A stretch of 64,000 nucleotides of DNA from Methylocystis silviterrae (GTDB taxonomy: Bacteria; Pseudomonadota; Alphaproteobacteria; Rhizobiales; Beijerinckiaceae), in NCBI RefSeq assembly GCF_013350005.1, contig NZ_JABVWW010000004.1:289970-353969 (forward strand), given 5' to 3'. The position numbers were made by a program, and so were the translations under genes. Below are positions 37,001 to 48,000 of the stretch, in pieces. The notes under the pieces are model-generated. The model did not search any database, was not told where the DNA came from, and saw only the letters and a program-made list of their open reading frames with translations. Position 1 is the stretch's first letter. The number at the start of each line of letters is the position of its first letter.

Positions 37001-37161
37001 TGCTCTCGCAGGCGCTGACGCTTTACACGACGCCGGTCATCTATCTCGCCGTGGAGCGGCTGCGCGTCCGGCTCTCGCCGCCGGCCGAGCCGCCAGTCGC
37101 CGAGGAGTTTGAACCGATCGGCGCACTGCCGAAGCCGCCAACCCGCGAGGCCGCCGAGTGA
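34024..37161 (+). CDS. mdtB: RND multidrug pump subunit, MdtB type
   Basis: Inner-membrane proton-driven exporter of 1045 residues with 12 helices and two large periplasmic loops. The start N-V-S-A-P-F-I-R-R-P-V-A-T-S-L-L and the early P-Q-V-D-F-P-T-I-Q-V follow MdtB. The proton-relay motif around G-F-I-V-D-D-A-I-V-M-I-E-N is intact. Adjacent mdtB- and mdtC-type genes usually encode a mixed trimer exporting bile salts, novobiocin or similar compounds. It overlaps its neighbours by four bases on both sides. Confidence 0.92.
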   Translation: MNVSAPFIRRPVATSLLAFAVLLFGMMGYLRLPVSPLPQVDFPTIQVTTQLPGGNPDTIASLVTASLERQFGQIPSLTSMSSQSSFGLSQITLQFDLDRNIDAAAQDVQAAINAAASTLPRNLPYPPVYAKVNPADTPILTLTLRSKTATLRDLSDRADTLIAPQLSQVSGVGRVSVQGGVRPAVRIQADLARLAANRIGMEDLRLAIAAANISGAKGSLDGRRQSYMLDANDQILHASQYNDIIVAWRNGAPVMLRDVAQVIDGLENARVGGWHNGEQTVVLDVLRQPGANIINTVELVKSELPQIQRALPAGMSLEIVNDRTVTIRASIFEVQLTLVIASALVVLVVLMFLRSWRATVIAGVSLPLSIIATFAIMWAAGFSLDNLSLMALTIGTGFIVDDAIVMIENIVRNIEEGKAPRQAALDGARQIAFTVVSLTVSLIAVFIPLLFMTGIVGRMFREFALTLTIAVVISAVISLTLTPMLCAALLRMAPPRGQSRWETLSLALDRAYHVSLDWALKRERFMLALTVATLALTVALYAVIPKGFLPRQDTGVLSVVLEASSDASFDKMTALQAKIAEEFRRDPDVSGVTSVLGVGPLNATTNVARLTVMLRPHEERRENAEKIADRLKAAGEQTPGVTLYVQPVQDIQITTRPSRSQFQYTLTAADGGELLTWSGRLLDRLRTTPGLRNVAAETQEGGLRTLMRIDRDKMGRLGITAQNVDDALNDAFGQRQISMIYTQSNQYRVILEAAPQYLRDPSALEKLYVAPPGGGPQTPLAAFARLENLSAPLSVAHQDQFPASTISFDLAEGYSLGDAVKMIANAEAAIGMPSSIVGVFSADAAEFNKSLASQPWLILAAIVSIYIVLGVLYESFAHPFTVLTTLPSAGVGALLALLAFHIEMSIVALIGVVLLMGIVKKNAIMMIDFALDAERDEGLSARDAIVRACHLRFRPIMMTTLAALFGALPLALSHGPGSELRIPLGVAIIGGLLLSQALTLYTTPVIYLAVERLRVRLSPPAEPPVAEEFEPIGALPKPPTREAAE

Positions 37162-40100
37162 ACGTCTCCGCGCCCTTCATCAAGCGGCCGGTCGCGACGA
37201 CGCTGCTTGCCGGCGCGTTGTTTCTGCTGGGAGCCGTCGCCTATTTTTTCCTGCCCGTCGCGAGCCTGCCGGAGGTGGATTTTCCGATCATCGGCATCTC
37301 CGCCCAGCGCCCGGGCGCTGATCCGCGGACGATGGCGGCGTCGGTCGCGGCGCCGCTCGAACGTCGCCTGTCCACCATCTCCGGCCTGAATGAATTGACT
37401 TCAACCAATTCGCTCGGTTCGACTCAGATCATCGCCCAGTTCGACATCTCGCGGCCGATCGACGCCGCGGCGCGCGACGTACAGGCGGCGCTTAACGCCG
37501 CGCTCACCGACCTGCCGACCGATCTGCCAACGATGCCGACCTATCGAAAGGCAAGCCAATCCAGCATGCCCGTGCTCGTGCTGGCGATGACCTCCGACAC
37601 CTTGCCGACGAGCGCCATTTTCGATGCCGTCGACTCCGTGATGTTGCAGCGCGTTTCGCAGGTTCCGGGCGTCGGCGAGGCCCGCCTCGCCGGCGCCGAG
37701 CAGCCAGCGATCCGCGTCCAGGTCGACAGCGCGCGGCTCGCCGCCATGGGGCTCGGCGTCGACGCCGTCGCCAACGCGCTCAACGCCGCCAACGCCCACT
37801 CCTCCGTAGGGGCGCTCGGCGGCGATACGAGGGAGATCACGCTCGCCACGACCGATCAGCTGTCGACGCCTGACGATTATCGCAACATCGTCATCGCATC
37901 GCGCAACGGGGCTGTGGTCAAGCTCGGCGACGTCGCCACGGTCGAGCGCGGCGTCAAAAACCGCAACGCCGCCGGCTGGTTCAACGGCAAGCCCGCCGTG
38001 CTGCTTATCGTCACCAAGCAGGCCAACGCCAATGTGATCGAAACGGTCGATCAGATTAAGGCGCTGTTGCCGCGGCTTCAGGAATGGATACCGAGCGGCA
38101 TCAAGATCGACGTGCTCGCCGACCGCACGCAAACGATTCGCGCCAGCATTCATGACATTCAGCGCACGCTGGCGATCTCCGTCCTGCTGGTGATGATGGT
38201 CGTCTACGTATTTCTGCGCCGTTCGACGCCGGTCATAGCCGCCGGCGTCACCGTGCCCCTTTCTCTGGTCGGCACTTGCGCGGCGATGTGGGTCGCCGGT
38301 TTCTCGCTCGATAATCTATCGCTGATGGCCCTGACGGTCTCGGTCGGCTTCGTCGTCGACGACGCTATCGTCATGATCGAAAACATCCAAAGCAACGCCG
38401 AGCGCGGTCTGAACCGCATGGAAGCGGCGCTGGTGGGCGCGAAGCAGATCGGCTTCACCGTCCTTTCGATCAGCCTCTCGCTCGTCGCCGTTTTTATACC
38501 GCTGCTCTTCATGGAAGGCGTGATGGGCCGGCTGCTGCGCGAATTCTCCTGGACGCTGACGTTCGCGATTGCGATTTCAACCGTCATCTCCCTGACAGTG
38601 ACGCCGATGATCTGCGCGCGCTTGCCTGCGCATCGCGAGAAGCCGCCATCGCGCTTCGATCGGATCGTCGAAGGCGCTCTCGACACGGTCGTCGATTTGT
38701 ATGCGCGCAGCCTGCGGCCGGTGATCGATCATCCGTGGGCCACCCTTATTGTCGTGGTCGTCTCGATCGGCTGGACGGTGCGTCTCTACCAGACGATTCC
38801 TAAGGGCACGCTGCCCCAAGACGATATCGGCCTGATCAATGGAACCACCGAGGCGTCTGGCGACGTGTCTTTCGCCGAGATGGAGCGGCTGCAAAGGCTC
38901 GCGTCTGAAACGCTGCTCGCTGATCCGGATGTGGCCAATGTCGGCTCGTTCATCGGCGCGAAAAGCTTGACCGCCTCGATGAATCAGGGCCGGCTGTTCG
39001 TCGCCTTGAAGCCGGCGGACGAACGGCGTGCGTCGAGCAAGGAGGTGATCGCGCGCCTGCGCGGCCAATTCGCTAAAATTCCCGGCCTTAGCGTGTATAT
39101 GGTGCCTTCCCAGGATTTGCGGCGGGGCGGGCGGCTCAGCAAGGCGCAATATCAGTTCACGCTGTCGAGCCCCTCGGTGGAAATCCTCGAGGCGTGGCGC
39201 GACAAGGTGGTGGCGCGCCTAAAGCAAGCGCCCGAGCTTGTCGACGTGACCACCGATCAGGAGCGCGGCGGCCTTCGCGCCAAAATCGTCATCGATCGCA
39301 ACGACGCCTCCCGTATGAATGTGCAGATCGCCGCCATCGACGCGGCGCTGAATAGCGCGTTCGGCCAGCGGCAGGACGCGATCATCTATACTCAGCGCAA
39401 CCAATATCGCGTGATCTACGAAACGCCGCCCGAACGGCAGCGAGACATTCGCGACCTCGCCGGAGTCTACGTGACGTCGACGACCGGCGAGCAGATTCCG
39501 CTGACCGCGCTCGCCCATATCGAGCGCAGCTCAACGCCGCTCGTCGTCAATCATCACGGCGTGGTGCCGGCGACGACCATTTCCTACAATGTCGCGCCCG
39601 GCTACAGTCTCGACGCGACCGTCGCGGCGATCGAAAAGGCGATTGCGGAACTCAATCCGCCGGGCGGCCTACGCGCCGAATTCGCAGGCGACGTCGCGGA
39701 TTTCCGCAAGGTGGCGGCGGGAATGGCGGCGCTGATCCTTGCCGCTCTGCTTTCGGTCTACATCATTCTCGGCATTCTGTACGAAAGCCTCATCCATCCG
39801 ATCACGATCATCTCGACGCTGCCGTCCGCCGGCCTCGGCGCGCTACTGTCGCTCGAACTGTTCGGCGTCGAATTCACCATCATCGCCTTCATCGGCATTT
39901 TGCTGCTGATCGGCATCGTCAAGAAGAATGGCATCATGCTCGTCGACTTTGCCTTGCAAGCGGAGCGCGACGGCGGCATGTCCGTGCATGACGCGGCGCT
40001 CGCGGCGGCGCGCGAACGCTTCCGTCCCATTCTGATGACGACGCTCGCCGCGATTTTCGGCGCGCTACCGCTCGCCTTCGCGACCGGGATCGGCGCCGAA

Positions 40101-40268
40101 CTCCGGCGTCCGCTCGGCATCACCATCGTCGGCGGATTGCTGCTCAGCCAGGCGCTGACGCTCTACACGACGCCGGTGATCTATCTGCTGATGAGCAGGC
40201 TTAGGCGCAAAAAACCGGCGACGCCGGCGCACCAGCGCATCACGCCGCTAAAAGCCCATGGCGCTTGA
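37158..40268 (+). CDS. mdtC: RND multidrug pump subunit, MdtC type
   Basis: Second pump subunit of 1036 residues, with the same fold and the proton-relay motif G-F-V-V-D-D-A-I-V-M-I-E-N. L-P-E-V-D-F-P-I-I and S-T-N-S-L-G-S-T-Q-I-I-A-Q-F match MdtC-type subunits. The GTG start lies in GTGA with the mdtB stop. It completes the operon outer-membrane channel - adaptor - pump B - pump C. No BaeSR-like regulator is adjacent. Confidence 0.92.
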   Translation: MNVSAPFIKRPVATTLLAGALFLLGAVAYFFLPVASLPEVDFPIIGISAQRPGADPRTMAASVAAPLERRLSTISGLNELTSTNSLGSTQIIAQFDISRPIDAAARDVQAALNAALTDLPTDLPTMPTYRKASQSSMPVLVLAMTSDTLPTSAIFDAVDSVMLQRVSQVPGVGEARLAGAEQPAIRVQVDSARLAAMGLGVDAVANALNAANAHSSVGALGGDTREITLATTDQLSTPDDYRNIVIASRNGAVVKLGDVATVERGVKNRNAAGWFNGKPAVLLIVTKQANANVIETVDQIKALLPRLQEWIPSGIKIDVLADRTQTIRASIHDIQRTLAISVLLVMMVVYVFLRRSTPVIAAGVTVPLSLVGTCAAMWVAGFSLDNLSLMALTVSVGFVVDDAIVMIENIQSNAERGLNRMEAALVGAKQIGFTVLSISLSLVAVFIPLLFMEGVMGRLLREFSWTLTFAIAISTVISLTVTPMICARLPAHREKPPSRFDRIVEGALDTVVDLYARSLRPVIDHPWATLIVVVVSIGWTVRLYQTIPKGTLPQDDIGLINGTTEASGDVSFAEMERLQRLASETLLADPDVANVGSFIGAKSLTASMNQGRLFVALKPADERRASSKEVIARLRGQFAKIPGLSVYMVPSQDLRRGGRLSKAQYQFTLSSPSVEILEAWRDKVVARLKQAPELVDVTTDQERGGLRAKIVIDRNDASRMNVQIAAIDAALNSAFGQRQDAIIYTQRNQYRVIYETPPERQRDIRDLAGVYVTSTTGEQIPLTALAHIERSSTPLVVNHHGVVPATTISYNVAPGYSLDATVAAIEKAIAELNPPGGLRAEFAGDVADFRKVAAGMAALILAALLSVYIILGILYESLIHPITIISTLPSAGLGALLSLELFGVEFTIIAFIGILLLIGIVKKNGIMLVDFALQAERDGGMSVHDAALAAARERFRPILMTTLAAIFGALPLAFATGIGAELRRPLGITIVGGLLLSQALTLYTTPVIYLLMSRLRRKKPATPAHQRITPLKAHGA

Positions 40269-40270
40269 AG

Positions 40271-40325
40271 TTAGAGCGCGCCGCGAAAAAGTGGACGCCG
40301 GTTTTTCGCGTAAAGCGCGCTCTAA
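40271..40325. repeat. Nested inverted repeat element
   Basis: TTAGAGCGCG (40271-40280) pairs with CGCGCTCTAA (40316-40325), and inside it CGCGAAAAA (40282-40290) pairs with TTTTTCGCG (40302-40310). Starting three bases after mdtC, it may end that operon. The outer arms resemble short palindromic elements common between genes in Rhizobiales genomes. Confidence 0.75.
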
Positions 40326-40337
40326 GTTTTTGGAATC

Positions 40338-40385
40338 GATCACGTCATCTGCGTTTAGGCGATTCCGCCTAAACGCAGCGTGATC
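40338..40385. repeat. Long imperfect palindrome
   Basis: Core arms TGCGTTTAGGCG (40350-40361) and CGCCTAAACGCA (40366-40377) flank ATTC, and outer arms GATCACG/CGTGATC extend it to 40338-40385. It ends at the stop codon of the minus-strand gene and probably serves as a terminator between the two convergent units. Confidence 0.75.
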
Positions 40386-40672
40386 TAGTGCGCCGGCGTT
40401 TGCGGGGTTTCGAAGAAGAAGCGCAACACCTGGGCCGCGCCGCAATCCTCGATCGGAATGTGCCAGAATTTCGAATCGAGATCGGGGAAGCGCTCCATCG
40501 GCAACTGAATCTGCGTCAGCCGCGCGTGATTGTCGAAGCCGCGCAGCATGGCGCGTTCGAACAGTTTCAGCAGCTGCTCTTCGCAGTCTGGCACTTCCGT
40601 GACGGTGAGAATGATGTTGTTGGCGAGGGGGAAGTCTTTCTCGAACAGCTGTTCCAAATTAACCAGCGCCAT
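40385..40672 (-). CDS. Hypothetical protein, 95 residues
   Basis: Unrecognised acidic soluble protein of 95 residues with a helix-rich look (L-E-Q-L-F-E-K-D-F-P-L at the start, E-E-Q-L-L-K-L-F-E-R in the middle) and two Cys (C30, C77). The ATG has GGAG eight bases upstream. Normal codon use and the strong ribosome site argue that it is expressed. It stands alone between mdtC and the cobalamin genes. Confidence 0.6.
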   Translation of the reverse strand: MALVNLEQLFEKDFPLANNIILTVTEVPDCEEQLLKLFERAMLRGFDNHARLTQIQLPMERFPDLDSKFWHIPIEDCGAAQVLRFFFETPQTPAH

Positions 40673-40814
40673 GTTCGCGTCTCCGACGCCCCCTAATTGG
40701 AGCTTCGACTATCAGGCGGTTCCTACGCTCCAACCCTTTCACGCGTCACGCTAAAAAGCGAACTACGCTAACAGGTTGTCGATCGAAGTCCACAGGAAAG
40801 CCGGACTTAGCCTT

Positions 40815-42557
<1,743 letters not shown>

Positions 42558-42561
<4 letters not shown>

Positions 42562-44015
42562 CGCGCCATCTCCCACAGCGCGTCGAGATCGATATGGCGC
42601 GCGCAATGCGCCGCAAGCGCGTCGAGCGTCTCTTCGATCGACTCCTCGTAACGCAGCGACGATTGCGGCGCGCAGAGCGTTCGCAGCAGCGACGCGCGCA
42701 AGCAATCGTCCGCGAAAATCCCATGCGCATAGGCGCCCGCCACACGGCCGTCGCGCGAGATCGCGCCATCCGCGCGACCATCCGCCAGTTGCAGCGTCGG
42801 CCGCACGCAGTCGGAACCGGTGGTTGCGCCAACATGCATTTCGTAGCCGCAGAACGGCGCGTCGAAAAGCGGCGCATGGCCGCTGACCGGGTCCAGCGCT
42901 TTTTCTCCCGTCAGCGTCGTTTCAATATCGAGGAGACCCAATCCCTGCGCTTCGCCGGCGGCGCCTTCGACGCCGAGCGGATCGCGGATCACGCGGCCGA
43001 GCATCTGATAGCCGCCGCAAATGCCGAAAACGCGGCCGCCGCGGCGCACATGCGCGAGAATGTCGATGTCCCAGCCATTGGCGCGCAGCGCCGCGAGATC
43101 TGCGATCGTCGCTTTCGATCCCGGCAGGATGACGAGCTGCGTTTCCGGCGGCAGCGGCTCTCCATCCTTGAGGAAGACCACGCGCACGCCGGGCTCGGCT
43201 TTCAGCGGATCGAGATCGTCGAAATTGGCGATATGCGGGAGCAGCGGAGCGGCGATCGTCACGCCATCGCGCTGATCGTGGCCTCGCATACGCAACCCGA
43301 ATGCGTCCTCCGCCGGAAGCCTCGCGGCGGCCTCGAAAAAAGGCACGAGGCCGAGCGAACGCCAGCCGGTCCGCGCTTCGACGAAACGCAGGCCATCGTC
43401 GAACAGCGAGGCGTCGCCGCGAAACTTGTTGACGATAAACCCTTCGATCATCGCCGCGTCGTCATCGCCGAGCGCCGCCTTGCAGCCGACGAGTTGCGCG
43501 ATGACGCCGCCGCGGTCGATGTCGCCGACCAGCACGACCGGAACGTCGGCTTCGCGGGCGAAGCCCATATTCGCGATGTCGTTCTGGCGTAGATTGATTT
43601 CGGCGGCGCTGCCGGCGCCTTCGACGATGACAAGCTCGGCTTCAGCTTTCAGCCGCGCGTAGCTCTCGAGCACAGGCCGCATCAGGCGCGGCTTCAAATC
43701 CTGATAGTCGCGCGCCTTCGCCTGGCCGACGACGCGTCCCTGCACGATGATTTGCGCGCCCGAGGCGCCTTGCGGTTTGAGCAGCACGGGATTCATGTCG
43801 ATGCGAGGCGTAAGCCGCGCGGCGCGCGCCTGCAAGGCCTGAGCCCGGCCGATCTCGCCGCCGTCGCTCGTCACCGCGGCGTTGTTCGACATGTTCTGTG
43901 GTTTAAAGGGCGCGACCCTGACGCCGCGATTAGCGAAGGCGCGCGCGAGCCCGGCGACGAGCAGCGACTTGCCGACGTCTGAACCCGTGCCTTGAATCAT
44001 CAGCGTGCGGCTCAT
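42558..44015 (-). CDS. cobQ: Cobyric acid synthase CobQ
   Basis: Glutamine-dependent amidase of 485 residues that amidates four carboxyl side chains of adenosylcobyrinate diamide. The N-terminal ATP-binding domain has G-T-G-S-D-V-G-K-S and K-P-Q-N-M-S-N-N-A; the C-terminal glutamine amidotransferase domain has the nucleophile Cys in [11 protein letters not shown]. It overlaps both cobK and cobD by four bases. Confidence 0.94.
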
Positions 44016-44818
44016 GAAGCGAGGAAAGCCATCGCCGCGTCGATGCTATGCGTCGTTGCGGCGTCCGCGCTTGCCGGACGCGCGATCATGACGACGTCAA
44101 GCCCGAGCGTCCGCGCCGCTTCGATCTTCGCGTAGGCGAGCGCGCCGCCGCTATTCTTGGTGACGACGATCTCGATGCGCCTGTCGCGCATCAGCGCGAT
44201 CTCATCCTCGAGCGCAAAGGGACCGCGGCCGAAGATCACCTCGCAGGACGGCGGCAGATCGCCGGCCTGCGGCGGCTCGATCACCCGCAGCAAGTAGTCG
44301 TGCTGCGGCGCGGCGCGAAAATCGGCGACGCCCTGCCGGCCGATCGCGAGAAAGACCCGGCGTGGCGCCGCGCCGAGCGCGCGCGCCGCCGCGGCGTTGT
44401 CGTCGACATCGATCCAGCGATCGCCCTGCGCACAGATCCATGGCGGGCGCGTCAGGACGAGCAGCGGCGCGCCGGCGACGGCGCAGGCGGCCCGGGCGTT
44501 GGCGGAGATGCGCGCGGCGAAGGGATGCGTCGCGTCGACGACATGCGAAATGCGCTCCTCGACGAGATAGCGCGTCAATCCTTCGACGCCGCCGAAGCCG
44601 CCCACGCGAACCGGCAGATCATGCGCGATCGGCGCGCTGGTGCGTCCGGCAAGCGAAATGACGCCGTCGAGACGCGGGTCGGCGGCGATACGCGTCGCAA
44701 GCGCGCGCGCTTCGCTCGAGCCGCCGAGCACAAGCGCGCGGCGATGCTCGATCGCTGCGGAGAAAAGAGATGGCGTTGAATCCGCCTGTCTCACGCCGAA
44801 TTCCATCGATCCATTCAC
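44012..44818 (-). CDS. cobK: Precorrin-6A/cobalt-precorrin-6A reductase CobK
   Basis: Reductase of 268 residues in corrin ring synthesis. The nucleotide-binding [10 protein letters not shown], the D-A-T-H-P-F-A motif and V-T-K-N-S-G-G near the end are typical of the CobK/CbiJ family. The start is GTG 44818 or ATG 44806. It leads the operon cobK-cobQ-cobD-bluB. No cobalamin riboswitch was recognised in the 194 bp upstream, which carry a palindromic repeat instead. Confidence 0.9.
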   Translation of the reverse strand: MNGSMEFGVRQADSTPSLFSAAIEHRRALVLGGSSEARALATRIAADPRLDGVISLAGRTSAPIAHDLPVRVGGFGGVEGLTRYLVEERISHVVDATHPFAARISANARAACAVAGAPLLVLTRPPWICAQGDRWIDVDDNAAAARALGAAPRRVFLAIGRQGVADFRAAPQHDYLLRVIEPPQAGDLPPSCEVIFGRGPFALEDEIALMRDRRIEIVVTKNSGGALAYAKIEAARTLGLDVVMIARPASADAATTHSIDAAMAFLAS

Positions 44819-44854
44819 TCACATCGTAGAAGAACTGATTACCGCTTCGCAGAT

Positions 44855-44960
44855 GTCATTCCCGACGCGCGGAAGCGCGATCGGGAATCCAGGGCCAAAT
44901 CCGAGCCTGGTCTTGTCGCTTTTGGATTCCCGATCAGGCCTTTGGCCTGTCGGGAATGAC
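44855..44960. repeat. 106-bp inverted repeat between cobK and iorAB
   Basis: GTCATTCCCGAC (44855-44866) and its complement GTCGGGAATGAC (44949-44960) frame inner arms of the type GATCGGGAATCC and GGATTCCCGATC, with a smaller hairpin at each shoulder (GCGCGGAAGCGC and AGGCCTTTGGCCT). This is the form of the mobile palindromic intergenic repeats seen in many alphaproteobacteria. It sits about 50 bases beyond the indolepyruvate oxidoreductase stop and upstream of cobK. Confidence 0.8.
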
Positions 44961-45012
44961 AATCCCGAGGCGCTGGCGGTCGGATTTATATCACCGCTTA
45001 ATCCCGGCGGAC

Positions 45013-48000
45013 TCACTCGGCAGCGAGTTTCACCGCGCTTGGCTGGCGATATTCGGCCATGAGCCGCTCGCGCTCGGCGTCCGCCGCCGCGATGTGGCGG
45101 GCCTTGATGTGGCCAAATCCGCGGATGTATTCCGGCAGGCGCGCCAGCGCCACGGCGCCCGCGTGGTTTTCCCGCGTCAGCGAAGCAGAAAATTCATCGA
45201 GCAGCGCTTCGTAATCCTTCAGCAACCTGCCCTCGACCACCCGGTCGTGGTCGAAACGGAAGACGTCGAACCATGTGTTGCGCAAGGTCTTCATCCTCGC
45301 CAACACGCGCAGCACCTTGAACATCCAGGGACCGAAGGTGATCTTGCGCGAGCCGCCGAAGTCGGTCTTGCGCTGAAGGGACGGGAAGTTGGGCGCAAGA
45401 TGCAGTTCGAGGCGCAGATCCCCCTCGAAAGTGTCCTCGAGCTGACGTTGGAAAGCGCCGTCTGTGTATAGCCGCGCAACCTCATAATAGTCTTTCGCCG
45501 CCATCAGCTTGAAGAGATAGCGGGCGACCGCCTCGGTGAGTTCGCGCGAGCCTGGCGCGCGCAAAGCTTCCAGCCTCGCGATCTTTTCGACGCGCGCGCG
45601 AAAGCGGGCGGCGTAGGCTTCGTTCTGGTAACCGACGAGAAAAGCCGCGCGACGTTCGATGATTTCCTCGAGCGTCTTCGCTTTCTCGCGATCGCCATTG
45701 GGCTGGCGCAGCGACTTAACGGTGGCGAGCACGCTGCTCAGATCATGCGCGGCGCGCCGCCCCCACAAGAAGGCCGATTGATTCATCGGCACGGATTCGC
45801 CGTTCAGTTCGATGGCGCGCAGGATCGCCGCCTCCGACAGCGGCAGATAGCCTTTCTGCCAAGCGTAGCCGAGGATGAAAATATTTGCGGCGATCGAGTC
45901 GCCGAGCAGCGCCTGCGCCAGCGCCGTGGTGTCGATGAAGGTCGACTCCGGCCCTGCGGCCCGGCGGATCGCCTGCTTGATCTCTTCCGAAGGCAGCACG
46001 AAGTCGGGATTGCGCTCGATATCGCCAGGGAACACTTCGGCGCTGTTGACGAGCACCGCCGTCTTGCCCTGCTCGACGGCGGCGAGCACCTGTTTCGCGC
46101 CGGCGACGACGAGGTCGCAGCCCAGCAGAAGATCGGCTTCGCCCGCAGCGATGCGGATGGCGTGAACGTCCGCCGGCGCGCGGCCGATCTTCACGTGGCA
46201 ATAGACCGCCCCGCCCTTCTGCGCGAGGCCGGCCATGTCAATGACGCCGACGCCTTTGCCCTCGAGATGCGCAGCCATGCCGAGAATGGCGGATACAGTG
46301 ACGACGCCCGTGCCGCCAAGCCCGGCGATGAGAACGCCGTAGGGCACGGCGCCGATCTCGGCGATCGCAGGCTCCGGCAACGCCGGCAGTCCGCCGTCGT
46401 CCTGCGTCGAGGGCAGCGGCGCCTTTTTCATGCGCCCGCCATGTACGGTGACGAAGCTCGGGCAGAACCCCTCGAGACAGGAAAAGTCCTTGTTGCAGGC
46501 GGACTGGTCGATGCGCCGCTTGCGGCCGAATTCGGTTTCGACCGGCTGCACCGCGACGCAGTTCGACGCCGTGCCGCAGTCGCCGCAGCCCTCGCACACG
46601 AGTTCGTTGATGATGACGCGCGAATCCGGATCGTTCATCAACCCGCGCTTGCGCAGGCGACGCTTTTCCGTCGCGCAGGTCTGATCATAGATCAGTACGG
46701 TGACGCCGTCCGTTTGCGCCAGATCGCGCTGCACTTCGTTGAGGACATTGCGATGATGGATCGTCAGGCCCGGCGGCCAGCCGATCGTCGGCGCATATTT
46801 GCCAGGCTCATCGGAGACAAGGGCGATCTTCTGCACGCCTTCGGCCGCGACCTGCCGCGCGATCGTTTCGACGGTCAGCTCGCCTTCATGCTTCTGGCCG
46901 CCGGTCATCGCGACGACGCCGTTGAAGAGAATCTTGAAGGTGATGTTGGTGTTGGTCGCGACGGCAAAGCGGATGGCGAGCGATCCCGAATGATTATAGG
47001 TGCCGTCGCCGAGATTTTGGAACATATGCTTGCGCGTCGAGAACGGCGCTTCGCCGATCCAGTTCGCGCCTTCGCCGCCCATATGGGTGTAGCCTTCCGT
47101 CGAGCGGTCCATCCACTGCGCCATGTAATGGCAGCCGATGCCGGTGTAGGCGCGCGAGCCCTCGGGCACATGGGTCGAGGTCGAATGCGGACAGCCGGCG
47201 CAGAAATGCGGCACGCGAACGGTGACGTCAGTCATCGTCCGGCGGCGATCCTGCAGCTTCTCGAGCCGGCGCACGCGCGCCTCCAGCTCATCGAGCGAAT
47301 GATATTTCAAAAGCCGTCGGCCGATGGCGATGGCGACGTCATTGGAGTCGAGCGCGCCTTTGACCGGGAACAGCCATTCGCCGCGCTCATCCTTCTTGCC
47401 GATGCAGAGCGGCTGATGCGGCGCGCCGTACAGTTCCTCGCGCAGCTGCACCTCAATGAGCGAGCGTTTTTCCTCGACGACGATGATGAGGTCGAGGCCG
47501 CGGGCGAATTCACGCAGACCCTGCGGCTCCAGCGGCCAGGGCGCGGCGATCTTGTAAAGGCGCAGACCGAGATCGTTCGCCTTCACCTCGTCGAGGCCAA
47601 GATCGTCCATCGCCTGGCGCACGTCGAGATAGGACTTGCCGACGGTGATGACGCCGATCTTCGGATTGGCGCCGCCGGACGTAATAATGCGGTTCAACCG
47701 ATTGGCGCGAATGAAAGCGAGCATCGCGTCGCGCTTGCTCTCCTGCATCCGCTCTTCCTGCGCGAGAACCGGATCGCCGGGGCGGATGTTGAGGCCGCCC
47801 GGCGGCAAGAAGAAAGATGGGGGGACGATCGGGCGGATGCGGTCGAGCGAACCGTCGATCGAGGCCGTCGACTCGACCGTATCCTTGAGGAGCTTCAAAC
47901 CGACCCACACGCCCGCGAAACGCGACAGGGCGAAGCCGTAAAGCCCGTAATCGAGAATTTCCTGCACGCCGGCCGGCGACAGGATGGGGATCATCACATC

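Noticed and set aside
44819..45012. Cobalamin riboswitch upstream of cobK
   Set aside because: No B12-box-like conserved core was recognised; the stretch is largely an inverted repeat. A covariance search would settle it.
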